From assembly GCF_001642475.1 (NCBI RefSeq), contig NW_019174034.1, positions 1 through 64,000 on the forward strand: DNA of 64,000 bases, in the 5' to 3' direction. Below, in pieces: positions 10,200-20,988 of this stretch. The notes under the pieces are model-generated. The model saw only the letters and a list, made by a program, of their open reading frames with translations. It did not search any database and was not told where the DNA came from. The stretch's first letter is position 1, and each line of letters starts with the position of its first letter. Made by a program: the position numbers and the translations under genes. The DNA is from Fonsecaea monophora. Its lineage: Eukaryota; Ascomycota; Eurotiomycetes; Chaetothyriales; Herpotrichiellaceae.

Positions 10200-12128
10200 A
10201 TGGACCAAAATCATCTCAGGCGCAAGGATACCACAAAGGGTCCGCCTCTACGCGTTCTGTCGCTAGGTATGTTTCAGTATCATGTCGAATTCACCCTCTG
10301 TGGTTGATTTGCGCTCATTGTACTGACCCAGGCAGATGGCGGCGGCGTTCGCGGATACTCGATGCTCATTATTCTCCAAGAGCTCATGCACAGAGTCTAT
10401 GTCGAGACCGAGGGTGAACCACCAGACCGGCAGACCGGCACCCCGAAGCCTTGCGACTATTTCGACCTGATCGGCGGCACTGGCACGGGAGGATTGATTG
10501 CAATCATGCTAGGGCGTCTGCGGATGGATCTAGAAACCTGCAAGGCCGTCTATGTGAGGATGACCAGAAAAGTATTTGAGACGGACAAGACATTTGCCGG
10601 CATTCCATACAAGCACACTTTATTCAAGGCTTCCAAACTCGAAGAGGCTATCAAATTGTGTGTTCAAGAGCACACCCTCTTTGAGAACGAGGGAAATGAC
10701 GGCACGGCTTCTGGAGGACGCGAATTCCAAGACTTGACGAGTCCTGTCAGTACCACCAGCACTGCGGTCAGGAGGTCGATCAGCGTCAGAAGCTCCAATT
10801 CCATCAACAGTCCCGCAACTCCGCTACGCAACTCCCTGGTCTCCCCCTCGTTTCCTGCCTGGGGCAATGCGAATGCCAGCCTCTATGACAACCGTCCTAA
10901 TCGGACCAAGACGTGAGTAGTCTCCCCTTTACCATCCCGGTAGGGGGGGCGATACCAATTTCAGGCATAGCTGACTGGAAACAGCGCTGTCACGGCAGTG
11001 TACCAAGGGACAAATCCTCGTACGGGCTCCTCAATCCTTTTACGAAGTTACGATAGCCGAAAAGAGCCACCACCAGAGTACAATTGTAAGATCTGGGAAG
11101 CTGGAAGAGCCACTTCCGCCGTTGGCCTGGCCTTCAAACCCATTCAAATTGGTCAAACGGTGTTTATAGACGAGGGCGCAGGCAAATTCAACCCAGCGCC
11201 ACAGTTGCTCGAAGAGGCCGCCGTGAACGAATGGCCGGGTAGAGAGATAGGTGCCTTTGTCAGTATTGGGACCGGCAAACGGCCTGAAGGTACCAATGCG
11301 CGGCAACACGAATGGTGGGAAGACTTCATTGGTGGCAGCATGGGCGCCTTTGCGGAGGCCAGACGCCGACTCATAGCCAAAATCGAAGGTTGTGAAGAAA
11401 CGCACCAGCAAATGCTCAAGACAGAATTGCCCAAGCGAGGCGTGCCACTCGACAACTACTGCCGGCTGAACGTGTCAGTTGGTCTCGGAGAGTTTGCCAT
11501 GAACGAATGGCAGCATTTGGCGCAGATGACGGTCAACACCAGGAAGTATCTCAACGAACCCGCAACCCAAAAAGCACTAATGGAGATGGCCACGAAGCTG
11601 GCCAAAATTGAATTGATGAAGAGGAGATACGAGCGCCAATCAGAAGCCCACGCTCGGGAGTCAAGCTGGTCGTTGAGACAGAGTAACATCCCTCCAATTC
11701 CATCTCACCCCTCGGCCGTCGAGTTGCCAGCAGACGAAGACACGTACCCTACGACTCCCCCTCAACATTATCGTGTCCCTGGAAATCCCCCGTACCCTGA
11801 TCAGATGGCATTGTCCCAGGATAAATTTGCTTTGGTTCCAGGAGAATCACCTCCGCAGCGCTTGTCAAGCGATTTGCCATATCGAGGAAGGGATGACAAG
11901 ATATTCGTACCTCCACCACCGTCTACAGCTACAACGTATAGTCAGTCACAAGTACCTCCTCCAAGACCCCCAAAGACACCAATCAACGATCACGTCTATC
12001 CGAATTATCCCCCGCAACGAATTTCACCCGTGAGGCCCAACGGGGTTCCACGGCCACCATACCCTGACGACGAAGAGCCTCCGCCACAGTTCAACCGATA
12101 CAAGAAGCCAGAATATATCCCCAGGTAG
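10200..12128 (+). CDS. Patatin-like protein lacking the catalytic serine
   Basis: Three exons (10200-10266, 10336-10912, 10985-12128) give 595 residues; the introns of 69 and 72 bases have GTATGT/GCAG and GTGAGT/ACAG ends and keep frame. The patatin fold is clear: oxyanion-hole loop DGGGVRG at residues 23-29, then the nucleophile-elbow position IGGTGTGGLIA near 68-78, and the late block VFIDEGAGKFNPAP near 274-287. In active patatins the elbow is G-x-S-x-G; here it is G70-T71-G72-T73-G74, so glycine replaces serine. The catalytic Asp motif DG[GA] reads D277-E-G. The C-terminal 200 residues are Pro-rich and disordered. Active relatives hydrolyse phospholipid acyl esters; this protein probably binds lipid or regulates rather than hydrolyses. 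I believe similar GTGTGG sequences occur in other fungi, which would argue against recent decay. Confidence 0.88.
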
Positions 12129-12569
12129 TCAGAGAAGGAGGAGACTTGATGACTTTCAATTTATATGCCATACGAAATGAGCGTATGCTTGCGCCAAAGG
12201 GGCTTGGATAGCCGCTATGATTGTACGATTGTGGACAATTTTGCTTCTAAGTTCAGATACCCAATGAGCAAATGATGTATCGGAGAAACAGGACATAGAT
12301 AATTCATCGAAATTCGAGACGGACTGGCTTGACTGGTCACAGAAGAATGAAGAATGACATTGCATATTCACATCATAATATCCGCCGTTCTGAATACGGC
12401 AGAGCACAAGGACTTTGACCGCTTCGGCAATTTGCGCCTTCAAACCTTCATGGCACTCGTATTGCCCCCAGATATATCATATTTGCCCATGACTTGTACA
12501 CACAAACCAACCTCACCACCCTGAGAAGCTCCCTCGGATTTATCCTCGTCAACGAAGGACGATGTCACC
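12129..12569. other. Intergenic region between patatin-like and XPF genes
   Basis: It comprises the 3' end of the patatin-like gene and the promoter of the XPF gene, both on the plus strand. A minus-strand frame (12156-12443) has no recognisable content. I see no RNA gene or repeat. Confidence 0.5.
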
Positions 12570-15483
12570 ATGCCGGCGGCAAACTCACAGCCGCCGGTTA
12601 AGCTGTCGCTGCCCCTGGTACGTCTAGATCGACTAGTGCCACAACCTCTATCAATCCTACCATTTATAGGCCAGTCGCTGACATCTCCTCCAGCAATTTC
12701 AGCAGGAGATCTATCAGGTCCTTCGAGTCGAGGATGTTCTTGTCATCCTAGCTCGAGGCCTTGGCCTTCTGAAGATTGTCACAAACCTACTTCATTCGTA
12801 CGATGCGGCAGGCAACTCTCTCGTTATAGTTGTCGGGGCAGAAGACCGCGAAAATGAATGGATCGGCGAAGCGCTGGCAGAACACTACGCCGTGTCTCGG
12901 AGTCCCCTGGCGAAAGGCCTTCGTGTCATCAACACGGACAAAGCCACTGTGGCAGCACGGGAGAAAATCTACGCTGATGGAGGCATTGTTTCTGTCACCA
13001 GCCGGATCCTCGTGGTAGATCTTCTTTCCAAGCTGCTAGATCCAGAAACCGTGACTGGGTTGGTTGTCCTGCATGCAGAGCGTGTCGTCGCAACCAGCAC
13101 CGAAGCATTTATTGTACGATGTTTCAGGCAACACAACAAAATCGGGTTTCTTAAAGCCTTTAGTGACTCTCCCGAACCCCTGACTTCATCATATGCGCCT
13201 CTAGCAAGCATGATGCGAAATCTGTTCTTGAGGAAGCCATCATTGTGGCCAAGATTCCATGTCTCGATTGCGCAGAGTCTCGAAGGCAAGAAGAAAGCAG
13301 AAGTCATTGAATTGGAGATCGAGATGACTGCCTCGATGAAAGCAATACAACAAGCTATCATGGAGTGCGTGGAGACGAGCATTTCAGAACTCAAGAAGGC
13401 CAACTCGGGACTTGAGATGGATGATTGGACGCTGGATTCTGCTCTCCATCAAAATTTTGACGCCATAGTCCGCAGACAACTTGACCCGGTATGGCACAGA
13501 GTCAGCTGGCGAACAAAACAGATTGCAAACGATCTCACAGTTCTTCGCACGATTCTACACTCTCTGCTCAGCTACGACTGTGTTTCGTTGCTGAAATATC
13601 TCGATACAGTTCTTGCAACCCATTCACCACCCCCAAACTCTAAACAGCAAGATCAATCACCATGGCTGTTTATGGATGCTGCTTCGGTCATATTCAACTC
13701 AGCTAGAGACCGAGTTTATACTGGCAACGTCGAAGATAGCGGCATCCTGCCTACATCTAAGTTACCGGATTCCCTAGCCCCGGTTCTCGAGGAGCAACCG
13801 AAATGGGCAGTTCTGGCGGAAATCCTTCAGGAGATCGAGACTGATGCTTATTTGAATCCAACGCGGAGTGACTCGAATGATACGGTATTGGTGATGTGCA
13901 CCGACCAAGGAACCTGCCGTCAGATCCGAGAATATCTCCAGACCATGCATGTGAAACCTCTGTCTCGAGAGCCAAGCAACGGACTAGCCCCTCATGAACT
14001 TGAGGAACAGGAAGCCAAGGGCTCTGCAGAGTTCATGCTGAGGCGTAAACTCCGAGAATATCTCGGCTGGAGAAAGACGTTCGCTCAAGTCAGCGCGTCC
14101 TTGTTTGAGGAGAATCAGAAGTCTCTTAATGAAATCAAGGGCAATAACACCGCAACAGCTCGACTTGGTAGCAAGGCACCCGCCAACAAGCGCAGACGTG
14201 TACGAGGTGGTGGCGCTTCGGGCCTCAACCCGCTGCGCACGGCGAATGGTGCAGTGGCCATAGTTGAGGACAAAGCAGCCCAGGTAGCCGGATTACTGGC
14301 GGAGCTACACCCGACAGAGGCTGAGGCGCTTCAAAAGGACGATATCGTCATCGACGATCTCAATGATGCTGGCGAAGACTTTTTCGAACTGTACAGCCCG
14401 GAAGATCAAGTGGTTGTTCATCCATACGATGGCGACCAAGATGACCAACTCCTTGAAGAGATCAGGCCAAAGTACATCGTTATGTACTCTCCATCGGCGG
14501 ACTTTATCAGGAGGGTCGAGGTCTACAGATCAAGTCATTCGGACCGTAGTGTACGGGTGTACTTCCTCTACTATGGTAACAGCGTTGAAGAGCAGCGATA
14601 TCTGTCAGCCGTTCGTCGGGAGAAAGATGCTTTCACGAGGCTAATCAAGGAGCGAGGCAGCATGGCAGTCACACTTACAGACGCTGGAAATCTGGATCCC
14701 GAGGACGCCTTTCTACGCACCGTCAACACTCGAATCGCTGGTGGCGGTAGGCTTGCAGCCACTGCTGCTCCTCCGAGAGTGGTGGTAGACGTTCGAGAGT
14801 TCCGCTCATCCCTCCCAAGTTTGCTGCACGGTCGAAGCATGCAAGTTGTGCCCTGTCAATTGACAGTAGGTGATTATGTCCTGTCGCCAGAGATATGTGT
14901 GGAACGAAAGTCGATACGAGATCTAATCGCCTCTTTCAAGAATGGACGACTGTTCAACCAAGCAGAGACGATGCTCCAGTTCTACAAGTATCCGTTTCTG
15001 CTCATCGAATTTGACCAAAATAAATCCTTCACCCTAGATCCGTTTGCAGACTTGACCTCTGTCCTCAAGGCTCCAGACGCCGAGACCAGGGATTTGCAAA
15101 CAAAGCTGGTGCTCCTGACGCTTGCCTTTCCTCGACTTAAGGTTATTTGGGCATCCTCGCCCTACCAGACGGCGGAAATCTTCGAAGAACTCAAGAAGCA
15201 GCAGGAAGAACCAGACCCGCTGCGAGCGGTGCAGATTGGCCTAGACGAGAACGAAAATCCAGAAGAGAGGACGTTCAACACTGGGCCCCAAGACCTCCTG
15301 CGGACGATTCCTGGAGTCACGGCGAAGAATGCCAGTCGCCTCTATCTCGAAGCCAAAAACGTGCTGGAAGTGGCCAACATGAGCCTCGAGGAGCTCGACC
15401 CCCTCGTTGGTAAGGAGTCGGGACGACAAATTGTCAGGTTCTTCACTCGTAGGGTTGGGGACGAGGAAGATCAGTCAATGTGA
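12570..15483 (+). CDS. rad1: XPF/Rad1 family structure-specific DNA repair endonuclease
   Basis: Catalytic subunit of the nucleotide-excision-repair nuclease, which with ERCC1/Rad10 cuts 5' of DNA lesions and acts in crosslink repair and single-strand annealing. Exon 1 is 12570-12617 (16 codons, start in context ACCATGC) and exon 2 is 12694-15483; the 76-base intron has GTACGT and CCAG ends. The protein is 945 residues, normal for fungi. The N-terminal half is the inactivated helicase-like domain (LVILARGLGLLKIV near 27-40, SRILVVDLL near 95). The ERCC4 nuclease core is intact, with GDYVLSPEICVERKSIRDL around residues 742-760 including E753-R754-K755 and D759. A C-terminal double helix-hairpin-helix (LLRTIPGVTAKNASRL, then LVGKESGRQIVRFF) would bind Rad10. 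It has an acidic KR-rich linker near 430-470. Identity is very secure. Confidence 0.96.
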
Positions 15484-15936
15484 CCCTTCAACTGTGCTCT
15501 CAGTACTGAAACATGAATGGCTTGGAAATGCCGGGTTGGATAGCGGCTGTAGCTGCGGTGGGGGCTCTTTGACCTAGTATAAAGCATGTACATCATCCTG
15601 GACTACCTCTTTGCTGGGGGAAGAAGTCATTTGGCTTGAGTCATGGGTCGATTAAAGCAGGGAGGAGAACAGGTGACATCACAGTCAGGAGGAGTCATTC
15701 AATACTAAAGATAAACCGCAAGAAAAACACAAAATGTGGTTGATGTCTCTAACTCAAGTTAGACCCATTCTCCGAACTCCCGTCAAATCATACGTGCAAC
15801 TCGTGCTGATGTCTGCCTGTGAATGCTCGGTGTAAAGCAGCAAAGCGGTAACAGTGCCCCGTCTCTCGTCAAGTCATGTCCTCCAAGACCTGCTGAATAT
15901 TCTCGGTGCCTGCATCCAAGAAGGAATCTCTCCCAT
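15484..15936. other. Convergent intergenic region between XPF and eIF1A
   Basis: The 3' ends of two convergent genes meet here. Short purine-rich runs and an AT-rich patch near 15700-15735 could hold poly(A) sites. I see no further gene. Confidence 0.5.
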
Positions 15937-16544
15937 TTAAATGTCGTCAATATCGACCTCCTTGTCAGAGTCGCTGTCCCGGTCCTCGTCGAATTCGACA
16001 TTGTCGTCCACACCTTCGTGGCCGTAAGTATCCGTCTCATTGATCTTTGCGCTCTCGGGAAGTTCTCCGTAGGCCTTCAGAGACCGTGCCTCGTCCGCAC
16101 TGTACTTCAAGATGACATCGCCCTTTTCGTCTTGATAGTCCCGCAAACTCAGGAGGATGATGTCTCCCTGGTTAATCCAGACCTTCTTCCGTAATTTGCC
16201 TCGGATATGTGCGAGACGTTTCTCGCCGTCGAAACAGAGAGCCTCGAGGCGACCGTTGCCCAACATTTTGAGGACTTGGGCGTATTCTTGACCTTCTTCC
16301 TTGAAGGTCAGTTCCCGCTTTTCGTTGTCATTTTCGTTCTTGCCGCGACGTCGATTTTTACCACCCTATTGAAGAGCCGGAGTTAGCATAAGGCATATAT
16401 AGAACAATGAATGACACTTCTTGTATGATTTTGTGTTCGCCGCCATGGATCGATGCAAGGAAATCGTGGCGGGGTAAATTGGAATGCGGTGTGGCGCTTG
16501 TGCGAGGGGCCTGTTTGACTAACCTTTCCCTTATTCTTAGGCAT
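15937..16544 (-). CDS. Eukaryotic translation initiation factor 1A
   Basis: eIF1A of 149 residues; it promotes scanning and start-codon selection on the 40S ribosomal subunit. Exon 1 is 16544-16524 (seven codons, MPKNKGK) and exon 2 is 16365-15937, joined across a 158-base intron (GTTAGT...ATAG) to read GGKNRRRGKNEND. The OB fold spans about residues 30-110, with RLAHIRGKLRKKVWINQGD as its core RNA-binding strands. The acidic tail ends DKEVDIDDI, the conserved C-terminus that contacts eIF5B. Length and both tails match the family. Exon 1 is far below the size a simple frame search reports, so the start was set by the conserved MPKNKGKGGKNRRRG N-terminus. It is transcribed divergently from the RnpA-like gene. 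Confidence 0.97.
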
Positions 16545-16925
16545 GTTGGCTGATTTCTGTCAGTATCGGAGAAGAAAGCGTGCTGGTCTTGCTTGAGGTG
16601 GCTGATCTCTCGTGGTTGACGAAATATTTCGTCGAGAGTTGTACGAGAGAGAGACGGTGTTTTGTGGAAGAAACTGCGAAAGAAAGGCGCAGGTTGACGT
16701 TTGTTTGTGAATTCAGCGGCAGTCATTCGTGGGGCAAAATTTCCAGGGCCACCAGAACCACTAGTCCATGCCTGGCAACTGGCAACAGCCAACGGACGGA
16801 CAAGCCAGCGAGTATCATCATGCCTAGAATCTTCACCTTGCTTCCTCTGCTACGTGCCTCCTTGCACATACCAAAAAGTCCTCTTGTTCCAATGTTAGCC
16901 CATCCTCTATAACAATGCTTGCCAT
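16545..16925. promoter_or_regulatory. Bidirectional promoter between eIF1A and the RnpA-like gene
   Basis: Only 381 bases separate the two divergent ATGs, so the genes share a promoter region. A CCAAT pentamer is present at 16890-16894. No other element is confidently recognised. Shared control with a translation factor would suit a general gene-expression role for the partner, but that is inference. Confidence 0.55.
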
Positions 16926-17531
16926 ATGGCCTCCGTCGTCACCACCCGCCCCTTCAAGCCTCTCCCCGTCGCCCAGGCTCTTGGGTTTGGACTGAAGGCC
17001 CGTTATACCCCGGTGGAAAACGTTCCTACCCTCTTCGATCACAAATTCCTGGTCGACCGCTACAGTCCCAAGAGAGCCGCGGTGACAGATTACTATTCGA
17101 AACTCAAGCCAGACGTGCTTCGATGGCGCGTTATCTCCAATGCCAGTGTCAAAAAGGTTCCCAAGGCCGTCCTGCGCAATCGGCTCAAGCGTAGATGGGC
17201 CAGCGCCTTTGCAGAAGCACTGAAAAATGCTGGATACTACCACAACGGGAGGAAGCGTTCTGGGCCCAAGGACGGTAAAAAATATGTCGTTGGCCTCAAG
17301 GGCACTCTTGAAATCCTAGTCTTCTCAGAGCGTGGCATTACCTGTCCTCATGGCGAGCTTGTCGGTGCGTGTGGAGCTCTACTGAAGTCCCTACAACGAA
17401 AGAAACAGCATTTGGATAACATGAGTGTCGACCCTGCGGCAGGAAAGGCTCGAGAAGACGCTGCGGACACCGAAGGCAGTGAGAATGTGCCGTCCTCCAT
17501 GTGGTCACTCTGGGGGGGACAACCCTCGTGA
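16926..17531 (+). CDS. RnpA-like (bacterial RNase P protein fold) protein, probably mitochondrial
   Basis: Intronless frame of 201 residues from ATG 16926. Residues 64-160 resemble bacterial RNase P protein RnpA: a basic strand-helix block with VPKAVLRNRLKRRW at 78-91, corresponding to the RNR box (bacterial consensus about KAVVRNRIKRRLREA), then GTLEILVFSERG near 126-137 and the helix ELVGACGALLKSL, matching RnpA's DIVVIAR...L..LLKKL end. As I recall the RnpA signature, only one position (Trp91) departs from it. The first 29 residues are basic with no acidic residue (MASVVTTRPFKPLPVAQALG...), consistent with a mitochondrial presequence. The C-terminal 35 residues are acidic and disordered. 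RnpA assists the P RNA in maturing tRNA 5' ends. Alternatives are a mitochondrial ribosomal protein of the S5-like fold, or convergent basic sequence. The gene is certain; the RnpA assignment is a motif-based inference. Confidence 0.72.
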   Translation: MASVVTTRPFKPLPVAQALGFGLKARYTPVENVPTLFDHKFLVDRYSPKRAAVTDYYSKLKPDVLRWRVISNASVKKVPKAVLRNRLKRRWASAFAEALKNAGYYHNGRKRSGPKDGKKYVVGLKGTLEILVFSERGITCPHGELVGACGALLKSLQRKKQHLDNMSVDPAAGKAREDAADTEGSENVPSSMWSLWGGQPS

Positions 17532-18420
17532 GAGACTGATGTGTGAAAATATGTGATACCCTGTATAATCAGATTGTCTGCCTACTGTTTCTCTACTCGA
17601 ATGAGAGCCATCCCCGGCACCCTGGCCCGAAGAAGCACGGCCAATCAAGCGACGTACATTCCGACTATCCTGGCTGTTGCTGCCTCGCTACTCAAAGGCA
17701 TAGGTCGTTCGCGATATGGGAAGCATTTACACCTCGACCGCTTCCGGCCTCGAACCAAGTGACCCTTTGCAAGCATACGTTTGCAATACATCTTCTCCAT
17801 CTTGTCGCTCCGTTCTATGTTCGTTTAACGCTGTCTAATATTCTATGTTAAGGTGGTAAGCGTAGGCGATGCTCCTTTATAATGAATAATAGTTGGCTCA
17901 TGATGGATTGGTGGTGGATTTGTGCTCTTAGAAGAGTGCAAAGAGGGGATTTGCTGGTACGTAGATGGGGATCATAGTATTTGCTTGCGGTTTTATCATA
18001 GAAGGGCACCCAAGCCATGCCCGAATTTGAATGATATCTAGGGTCATGTATGCACAAGTAAATCGAGTCCAGCGTCTTCGAATTCTCGTTGTGATGTATG
18101 GCACAGACGACATGAGAGTATGGGGTGTGCTGAGCTGCTTTTCTTAGAAGTGAGGCTGATCTTGAAGCTGCCCCTGTCTTGCTTCACGTGCTGCGAGTTG
18201 TGTGCGGAATTGCAGCGGCCAACTGCTAGTCGACGACACGTATGTACCTCCATACGTACTGGAAAATTAATTTAACCCCATTGAATATAAACGATCAGCA
18301 TTGCATACGCCTGTCCCTTGTGCAACAGCGGTCAGCTCAAATTAGTGATTTGTGCCCTTTAGTCGTTCGCTTCGTCTTTCTGTCAGGCGTTGTTCTCAGC
18401 CAGTTCTCAGCGTCGGAATC
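17532..18420. other. Intergenic region between RnpA-like gene and CHS5
   Basis: It contains the 3' end of the RnpA-like gene, a possible small frame (17601-17762, listed separately) and the promoter of CHS5. An AT-rich patch lies at 17825-17890. Minus-strand frames at 17848-18253 show no domain. Confidence 0.5.
17601..17762 (+). CDS. Possible 53-residue microprotein
   Basis: An ATG-started frame of 53 residues begins 70 bases after the RnpA-like stop. It starts MRAIPGTLARRSTANQ, continues with a short non-polar segment (TYIPTILAVAASLLKGI) and ends with a basic RYGKHLHLDRFRPRTK tail. The basic, acid-free N-terminus would suit mitochondrial import. I recognise no family. It may be a small gene, a second frame on the RnpA-like transcript, or chance coding in its 3' untranslated region. 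Confidence 0.25.
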   Translation: MRAIPGTLARRSTANQATYIPTILAVAASLLKGIGRSRYGKHLHLDRFRPRTK

Positions 18421-19682
18421 ATGTTGGTCTCCTTGACCGTTGGTAAGGTCGACGCGGGTGTCGCGGTCCTGCTCACCCAAGACAAGCGGTTGGTAAGCTA
18501 CGTGCTCTGCATTTCACATTGTCCAGAGGCTGACTCCTGCCTCAGATCGAGTTTCCTTCTATCCTGTTGCCTTCTACCATCACGTCGGGCTCGATCGTCG
18601 ACATCGAAGTGAAACAGAACCACGAAGCGGAGCAGAAGTCGCAAGCCGCTTTCGCCGCTCTCCAAAGGCAAATACTAAACACTTATGGTCTTCATGTCCC
18701 CGCGACGCCTGTCCTGCGTCTCCGCAATGCCACGCAAACCTCACTGGTCCTAGAATGGGATCCCATCCAGTTGGCTACAACGACCCTACGGTCACTTGCG
18801 CTCTACCGCAATGGAAGCAAGGCAGGGAACATACCACGCCCGCTAGACACCCTCAGCACCAAAATGAGCGGACTGGCGATCGATACCGAATATTCCTTCT
18901 ACCTGGTACTCAAGACCAGTGGCGGCATATATACAAGCAATACCCTCACTGTCAAGACTCACGCTATGAGCAATCTTACGGGTATCACTGTCACTCCTGG
19001 CATACTGCCACCGCAACTAAGAGAAAGTCTCGAACTGGCGATCTCGCGCATTGGCGCAAGGATCAACGACACCGTCAAGATCGACACCACCCATTTCGTC
19101 TGCACAGAAGGACGGGGACGCGATTGGGAAAGGGCAAATGAAATGAATATCCCTGTGGTCAGGCCTGAATGGGTTGAAGGATGCGAAAGAGAGGGGAAAA
19201 TCATCGGTGTTCGTGGATATTATCTGGATGCTGATCCTAAACAAAGACAGATCGGATCGAATCCAAGTCTTTCTGCACAAGCCGGTCGACCTTCCACCAC
19301 GACTGCACCGCCTGCGCAAGCTCCTCACCAGGCGAACGAGCCTCAACGGCCGAAAGAACAGCAGCCAAAAAGTCCCGATCGAGAGAGCACTGTGAGCGGC
19401 GAACCAGGTCCCGAGGTTATGCCCACTCCACCCCCTCAGAAAGATCTTCCACCAACACCCGCCGATGATGGCGAAGAGGAAAGCGAAGAGGATGGAGAGG
19501 AGGAGGCTGAACATGAGATCGAGCATCCAACAGTGGTCGAACCAAAGGGGAAAGGGAAGGCCGCGGAGGTCGAGTCAGATCAAGAAGAGGGTGAGGAGGA
19601 GGATGAGGAAGAGTCCAACAATTCTCAGCAAGGGCCCAAAGTCGATGGAAAAGGGACCGAAATGGAGGATGTCGCATTGTGA
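18421..19682 (+). CDS. chs5: Chs5, exomer scaffold for chitin synthase export
   Basis: Homologue of yeast Chs5, the core of the exomer coat that carries chitin synthase and other cargo from the trans-Golgi to the cell surface. Exon 1 is 18421-18492 (24 codons, MLVSLTVGKVDAGVAVLL...) and exon 2 is 18546-19682; the 53-base intron has GTAAGC and TCAG ends. The protein is 402 residues. Residues 1-75 form the conserved N-terminal Arf-adaptor-binding segment (IEFPSILLP). An FN3 domain (about 76-164) is followed by a BRCT domain (about 165-256, with THFVCTEGRG and VVRPEWVEGC), the domain pair that defines Chs5 family members. The remaining 145 residues are Pro/Gln-rich, then highly acidic (Glu/Asp runs), as in other fungal Chs5 tails. 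No catalytic role is expected. Confidence 0.94.
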
Positions 19683-20718
19683 TAGCAATGGCGAGGGACT
19701 AAGTTTCAGAGGCCACTCACGAATTGGTTAGGTCGACAATATCTCCAAAACGACCAACAGCGGTTTGACCGTCTTTGGCATGGATTTTGAAGTGGCTGCA
19801 ACCCGGCCAAGGGGCACATACGACACCTGCTTGTTGCCCAGCACGGGATCGACTACTCTTGCACGGAAAATGCCCCACGATGTTCCCAAAGCTGATGCCC
19901 CATGCGGGGAGAAAAGGGCAGTGGGCAGAGACTCTGGTCATCGATAGCCATCTCCCAAAGTCAAATCCGAACTTTTGCGAGCAAACCAACATGCTTCCCG
20001 GTCAGCCCACAAGGTCTATAGGGCGGACACTTTGCACCATGTGAAGAGGACGTCAAGAAGAATCAAGGGTTCACCAATGACCATCATCTCAGTTTTTGTC
20101 TCCGCACCCGAAACGTCCAATCCTCTTGCACAGCGCTGGACAGTTTTAGTTGTATGCGACTCTTGACAGGATTTGGCTTCCTCGAAGAAGGCCTGACACA
20201 TGTCGACAACTGCTCAGCGGTAATTGTACGGGTGACCATCCAGATTCCGCACCAAAGCTTGCAGCTCTCGGGTCATTGCCAACAAGGCACAGCACGGCTC
20301 TCAGCAAGCCACAGGGACGACTGCGGGTGAAATTGGTGCATCTGAGCTGGCCCTGTTCCGGGGGTGTCAGCACCTTGATTCGAGGTCCAACTCGTCTCGT
20401 ATTCCAGCCTCACTAGCTGCGCTGCTTCGACCACTCAGCGCTCAGCCTCGTTGCTGTACGGGTGCAAGCCAAGGCGATCAACTCGACCAAAATACTACCT
20501 GTGGTCTTCTTGCTCTTTCAGCTACACGATTTCGGGAAAGCATCTGCTCTAAAGACTTTCCTATTGTCCAGTGTTGCCATGAGTGCCATCTGCCCTTCGC
20601 GCGGTATAAGATGGGCTTGCACCTCCTGCTCCAGACCTTCTTCTTCCTCTTCTCTATCCAACTGTATACAAAACAATTACCCAACCAAGACTTTCCTTAT
20701 TTTCATTTTCTTTCAGTC

Positions 20719-20781
<63 letters not shown>

Positions 20782-20988
20782 GACTTTCATTTCCTTATTA
20801 CACTCATTCAATCGTGTTCTAGTCGATCGGCGTACCTCAGATTTCGAGGTCCCCAAGCACGCTCATTCTAATCCATAGTTCCCGTCAAAGCAGGCATTCC
20901 AAGACAGCTACAACACGCACGATCTATCGTCGTCTCGACTCCTAGTCAATACTCACTTCATCCAAAGCCAAGAAGTAAACAGATCAAG
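19683..20988. other. Intergenic region upstream of the But2-like gene
   Basis: I see no supportable gene; short frames on both strands look random. The right half is the But2-like promoter and leader, increasingly CT-rich and containing the long (TC)n tract at 20727-20776. Confidence 0.5.
20727..20776. repeat. (TC)n microsatellite in the But2-like promoter or leader
   Basis: About 25 uninterrupted TC dinucleotides, preceded by a broken run (TCTCTCTG) from 20717. It lies about 210 bases before the ATG of the secreted But2-like gene. Pyrimidine tracts of this kind flank transcription starts in fungi; a perfect run this long should vary in length between strains. Confidence 0.95.
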
